Made by a program: the position numbers and the translations under genes. A DNA stretch of 6,151 nucleotides from Nitrospiraceae bacterium UBA6898 (GTDB lineage: Bacteria > Nitrospirota > Thermodesulfovibrionia > Thermodesulfovibrionales > UBA6898). Shown piece by piece: positions 4,968 through 6,151 of the stretch. Below the pieces are notes generated by a model. It was not told the origin of the DNA, searched no databases, and saw only the letters and a list, made by a program, of their open reading frames with translations. Location of the stretch: positions 422-6,572 of the forward strand of contig DKBO01000078.1 of assembly GCA_002448975.1 (NCBI GenBank), written 5' to 3'. Numbering within the stretch: the stretch's first letter is position 1; each line of letters opens with the position of its first letter.

Positions 4968-6151
4968 TATGCATCCCTTTTTGAAGCGTAAGGATCGCTC
5001 CGGACGATCTCTTTCTTGAGTTCGAAGTTCCATTTCCATATCTCGTAGATTACCGGGTAAACGAGCAGCTCCAGCAGGAATGAGGTGAAGATGCCGCCGA
5101 TCATCGGTGCGGCGATGCGCTTCATGACATCAGCGCCGGTGCCTGTTGACCACATGATCGGAATGAGCCCGAGGGCCATGACCGAAACGGTCATGAACTT
5201 CGGTCTGAGCCGCATCACCGCGCCGTTCAGGATCGCCTCTCGCAGTTCTCCGAGGTTTCCGAGGCGGCCTTCGCGTTTAGCCCGCTCGTAGGAGAGGTCG
5301 AGATAGAGGAGCATGAAGACACCGGTCTCTGCATCGACGCCGAGGAGGGCTATGAGGCCGACCCAAACGGCGATGCTCATATTGTAGCCCAGCAGATAGA
5401 GAAGCCAGATCGCACCGATCGCCGAGAAGGGCACTGCCAGGGCAACGATCATAGTCTTGGTGAAAGATCTCGTGTTCATGTACAGAAGCAGGAAGATGAG
5501 GAAGGCTGTCAGGGGAACGACTACCTTCAGGCGCTCCTTGACCCTCTGCATCGCTTCATACTGGCCTGTCCAGGTAAGAGCGTAACCGACCGGGAGCTCA
5601 AGGACATCTCGCAGCATCTCTGACGCTTCCGCAACGTAGCTTCCCGGGTCTCTGTCCGCGATGTCGACGTAGACGTAGCCGGTGAGCAGTCCGTCTTCGT
5701 CACGGATCATGGCGGCGCCGTCCGCGGCGCTTACGGTCGCAAGCTGGCTCAGGGGTATCTGCCGCTTGCCTTCCGAGGCCGGTACGAGGACCCTGTTGAG
5801 AGAACCGAAATCGGTCCTGAAGTCAGCCAGGTACCGGACGTTGACCGGATACCGCTCGCGGCCCTCGATGGTGGTGGTCACCGTCTCTCCGCCAATGGCA
5901 TTCTGGACCACTGCCTGGACTTCCCCGATGCTGAGGCCGTAACGCGCAAGCTCCTCCCTGTTCCAGGCAACATCGACGAAGTAGCCCCCTCCGGTGCGCT
6001 CGGCAAAGACGCTCCGGGTCCCTTTTACCGAGGAGAGCTGTGCCTCGATCTTCGCACCGATATCTTCGATGATCTTTAGGTCTGCTCCCGAGATCTTGAT
6101 GCCAACAGGGGTCCTGATGCCGGTGGTGAGCATGTCGATGCGGGCCTTGAT
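4967..6151 (-). CDS. cusA: CusA-family Cu(I)/Ag(I) RND efflux pump, C-terminal part
   Basis: The last 394 residues of an inner-membrane RND pump that uses the proton gradient to drive metal ions through a CusB-type adaptor and CusC-type outer-membrane channel. The frame is open to the window edge (six codons before the first ATG at 6133), so the 5' part is missing; E. coli CusA is about 1047 residues. Residues 7-205 are the second periplasmic porter half. Membrane segments follow at about 210-225, 234-255, 259-286, 319-334 and 350-372 (TM8-TM12). Against E. coli CusA recalled from memory, M7 in the RIDML motif aligns with metal-binding M672, E275 in GVDAETG with E939 and K318 in LRPKF with K984 of the proton relay. 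RIDML and the GIRTPVGIK motif point to the copper/silver rather than the Co/Zn/Cd (CzcA) branch. It ends in a charged cytoplasmic tail. Other cus genes would be expected to the right. Confidence 0.92.
   Translation of the reverse strand: MKARIDMLTTGIRTPVGIKISGADLKIIEDIGAKIEAQLSSVKGTRSVFAERTGGGYFVDVAWNREELARYGLSIGEVQAVVQNAIGGETVTTTIEGRERYPVNVRYLADFRTDFGSLNRVLVPASEGKRQIPLSQLATVSAADGAAMIRDEDGLLTGYVYVDIADRDPGSYVAEASEMLRDVLELPVGYALTWTGQYEAMQRVKERLKVVVPLTAFLIFLLLYMNTRSFTKTMIVALAVPFSAIGAIWLLYLLGYNMSIAVWVGLIALLGVDAETGVFMLLYLDLSYERAKREGRLGNLGELREAILNGAVMRLRPKFMTVSVMALGLIPIMWSTGTGADVMKRIAAPMIGGIFTSFLLELLVYPVIYEIWKWNFELKKEIVRSDPYASKRDA

Overview
The window reads as bacterial chromosome from a Gram-negative organism with an inner- and outer-membrane efflux system. 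Codon choice is moderately GC-rich and the genes have good Shine-Dalgarno sequences. The mix of a long TPR protein, a CusA-type metal pump and single-gene transcription units would suit a deltaproteobacterial or Nitrospirota-like lineage, but nothing here fixes the taxonomy and that assignment is only inference.

Layout from left to right: (1) 1-117 is non-coding apart from a 13-codon open tail that cannot be assigned. (2) 118-627 on the minus strand encodes a small exported coiled-coil protein of unknown function. (3) 628-900 is a divergent control region. It holds a good sigma-70-type promoter for the minus gene, an extended -10 candidate for the plus gene, an intrinsic-terminator-like hairpin, and a perfect 14-bp repeat in inverted copies (705-718 and 852-865), each copy pointing the same way relative to the gene it faces. 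(4) 901-2412 on the plus strand is a 503-residue cytoplasmic TPR scaffold protein. (5) 2413-2611 is a convergent gap with two inverted repeats. (6) 2612-4888 on the minus strand is a 758-residue protein built like a phage or mitochondrial primase-helicase (zinc ribbon, Toprim-like region, DnaB/RecA motor), but several hallmark catalytic residues are replaced. (7) 4967-6151 on the minus strand is the C-terminal part of a CusA-family heavy-metal RND pump, cut by the window edge.

The two left genes share a control region and probably share a regulator. The primase-helicase-like gene lies 78 bp downstream of cusA on the same strand with its own very strong ribosome binding site, so it could be co-transcribed with the efflux operon, although no functional link is known. 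The most unusual items are the 14-bp inverted repeat in the divergent promoter region and the degenerate primase-helicase-like protein. No CRISPR array, tRNA, rRNA, recognisable transposase or integrase was seen.
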